A DNA stretch of 64,000 nt from Desulfobacula sp. (GTDB lineage Bacteria > Desulfobacterota > Desulfobacteria > Desulfobacterales > Desulfobacteraceae): assembly GCF_030145145.1 (NCBI RefSeq), contig NZ_JAQYWD010000001.1:62001-126000 (forward strand), written 5' to 3'. Shown one piece after another: positions 62,787 through 64,000 of the stretch. The notes under the pieces are model-generated. The model did no database searches. It saw only the letters and a list, made by a program, of their open reading frames with translations, and was not told where the DNA came from. Made by a program: the position numbers and the translations under genes. Each line of letters opens with the position of its first letter. The first letter of the stretch is position 1.

Positions 62787-64000
62787 ATGAAAATAGAGCA
62801 CCCCAAAAACAGCGTAATCCAATATGCAAAGGACCACCCAGCGCCTGAGGATTCATCTGATGTGAATGAGCCGGGATTAAGCTTCCAGGAAATGAAATCG
62901 ATACTGGAATGTTCCCCTGCAGGGATCGGCATTATAAAGAACAGGGTTCTGGACTGGACCAATACAATGTTTCATTCCATGCTGGGGTATGAACCCAATT
63001 TTTTGAAAGGAAAAAACACAAGAATTCTCTATGCGGATCAGCAGGACTATGAAAGGGTTGGGCGGAATCTTTACGCCAATATAGACAAATATGGCAATGG
63101 GTTGGTTGAAACAAAACTGGTCAGAAAAGACGGGTCATTATTTGACTGCAGGATCAGGGCATCAAAATTGAATACGGAAGATCCGTTAAAGGGTATTATT
63201 ATGGTTATTACAGATATTTCAGAACTGAAATTGCTTCAGTTTCAGCTTCAACAGGCCCAGAAAATGGAGGCGATCGGCGTACTGGCCGGGGGGATATCCC
63301 ATGATTTTAACAACATTTTAATGGGGATTCAGGGGCATTTATCCCTCATGCAGATTGATGTTTCAGCAACGGAAAAAGTGACGGTCCATGCCAAACACAT
63401 TGGCCGACTTGTTAAAACGGCAGCAGAATTAACCAGTCGGTTACTGGGATTTGCCAGGGGGGGGAAATATCAGATTTCATCCGTGAATGTAAATGAACTG
63501 ATTCCCATGGCCCTGAATATTTTCAGGCCCACCCGAAAAGATATTCTGGTTCATGAAACCTATGAAGAAAATCTTTTCCCCATTGATGCGGACAACTCCC
63601 AGCTGGAGCAGGTGTTTTTAAACCTGTTGATCAATGCCTCCCAGGCCATGCCGGAATCCGGCGATCTTTTTGTGACGAGCCAAAATATCTTTATCGAACA
63701 AGACCATTCTTATCCGTTTGAGGTTCAACCGGGTCGATACATTAAGGTGACCATAAAAGACACGGGTATCGGCATGGATATGGAAACCCAGAAAAAGATT
63801 TTTGATCCATTTTTCTCAACAAAAGAAGTGGGCCATAAAAAAGGCCGGGGGCTTGGCTTGTCTACTGTTTTCGGCATCGTAAAAAATCATGGCGGTTTTA
63901 TTTTGGTGGACAGTGAAAAAGGAAAAGGGGCCAGTTTTAATATCTGTTTGCCGGCATCCAACAATATCCAGGTGAAAGAAATAAAAGACCCCCCCCCTCT
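62787..64000 (+). CDS. PAS histidine kinase, N-terminal part (runs off window)
   Basis: At least 404 residues, open to the window edge. The ATG at 62787 has AAGGTG upstream. PAS domain at about 35-150 (SILECSPAGIGIIKNRVLDW, MLGYEPNFLKGKNTR). HisKA with the phospho-His in GGISHDFNNILMGI, then HATPase (LLINASQAMPESG, DTGIGMDMETQKKIFDPFFS, KGRGLGLSTVFGIVKNHGG). No membrane helix, so cytoplasmic. Kinases of this type usually end in a receiver, which would lie beyond the window. Confidence 0.92.
   Translation, partial: MKIEHPKNSVIQYAKDHPAPEDSSDVNEPGLSFQEMKSILECSPAGIGIIKNRVLDWTNTMFHSMLGYEPNFLKGKNTRILYADQQDYERVGRNLYANIDKYGNGLVETKLVRKDGSLFDCRIRASKLNTEDPLKGIIMVITDISELKLLQFQLQQAQKMEAIGVLAGGISHDFNNILMGIQGHLSLMQIDVSATEKVTVHAKHIGRLVKTAAELTSRLLGFARGGKYQISSVNVNELIPMALNIFRPTRKDILVHETYEENLFPIDADNSQLEQVFLNLLINASQAMPESGDLFVTSQNIFIEQDHSYPFEVQPGRYIKVTIKDTGIGMDMETQKKIFDPFFSTKEVGHKKGRGLGLSTVFGIVKNHGGFILVDSEKGKGASFNICLPASNNIQVKEIKDPPP

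Noticed and set aside
62699-62962. Longer N-terminus for Lnt
   Set aside because: The 88 extra residues have no membrane or family pattern and run into the divergent kinase gene.
1-64000. tRNA, rRNA and CRISPR arrays
   Set aside because: No cloverleaf-type sequences, rRNA blocks or regularly spaced short repeats were noticed; a covariance-model scan was not possible.

Overview
The window reads as a chromosomal segment of a Gram-negative, anaerobic deltaproteobacterium, most likely a Desulfobacterales sulfate reducer. This is inferred from gene content, not from a marker gene. The pointers are an archaeal/eukaryotic-type ProRS, a corrinoid methyl-transfer module with its ferredoxin-type activator, many NtrC-type (sigma-54) regulators and PAS/HisKA kinases, an RND pump, a porin and Lnt. 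No tRNA, rRNA, CRISPR array or intact insertion sequence was seen.

Region 1 (1-13257) holds two paralogous chemotaxis clusters facing tail to tail. The plus-strand arm has the end of cheA, then cheY, cheR and a cytoplasmic NrtA/NasS-like binding protein. The minus-strand arm has a small unknown protein, cheW, cheA, cheD, an HDOD protein, cheX, cheB, a broken cheR, a CheD paralogue without its catalytic Cys, and a receiver domain fused to an NasS-like domain. A broken receiver gene follows, then a MerR-like protein carrying six repeated acidic DDLxxLI motifs. No chemoreceptor is present. A possible sigma-54 promoter precedes the minus-strand operon.

Region 2 (13510-17402) is a two-component pair: an NtrC-type regulator and a membrane kinase whose C-terminal receiver has lost its middle, preceded by a small Cys-containing protein.

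Region 3 (17714-25922) is a probable small-molecule pathway: a 68-aa charged protein, a SpeD-like protein, a GNAT/FemAB-like transferase, an ATP-grasp ligase, a type III PLP decarboxylase and an MFS exporter. A near-consensus -24/-12 promoter precedes the operon, and a divergent sigma-54 activator gene lies next to it. I cannot match this set to a pathway I know.

Region 4 (25937-38330) holds an amidohydrolase, a C39-like protein, then ispG, proS, relA/spoT, a giant PPDK-like protein without a PEP-binding barrel, and a GAPDH.

Region 5 (38464-49014) is an accessory cassette bounded by near-identical fragments of the PPDK-like gene and of a dnaJ-like gene. It encodes a molybdopterin oxidoreductase interrupted by an in-frame TGA, a UroD-type methyltransferase and an SsuABC-like importer on the plus strand. 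Converging on these from the minus strand are a corrinoid protein, a second UroD/MtaA-type methyltransferase and a corrinoid-activating ferredoxin protein. Together they look like a corrinoid-dependent demethylation system for an imported substrate.

Region 6 (49046-64000) holds a DnaJ-family protein, a macrodomain, a porin, an RND pump with its adaptor, a DUF2279 protein, a receiver plus diguanylate cyclase pair, an HD protein, prfB with its programmed frameshift, lnt, and the start of a PAS histidine kinase that runs off the window.
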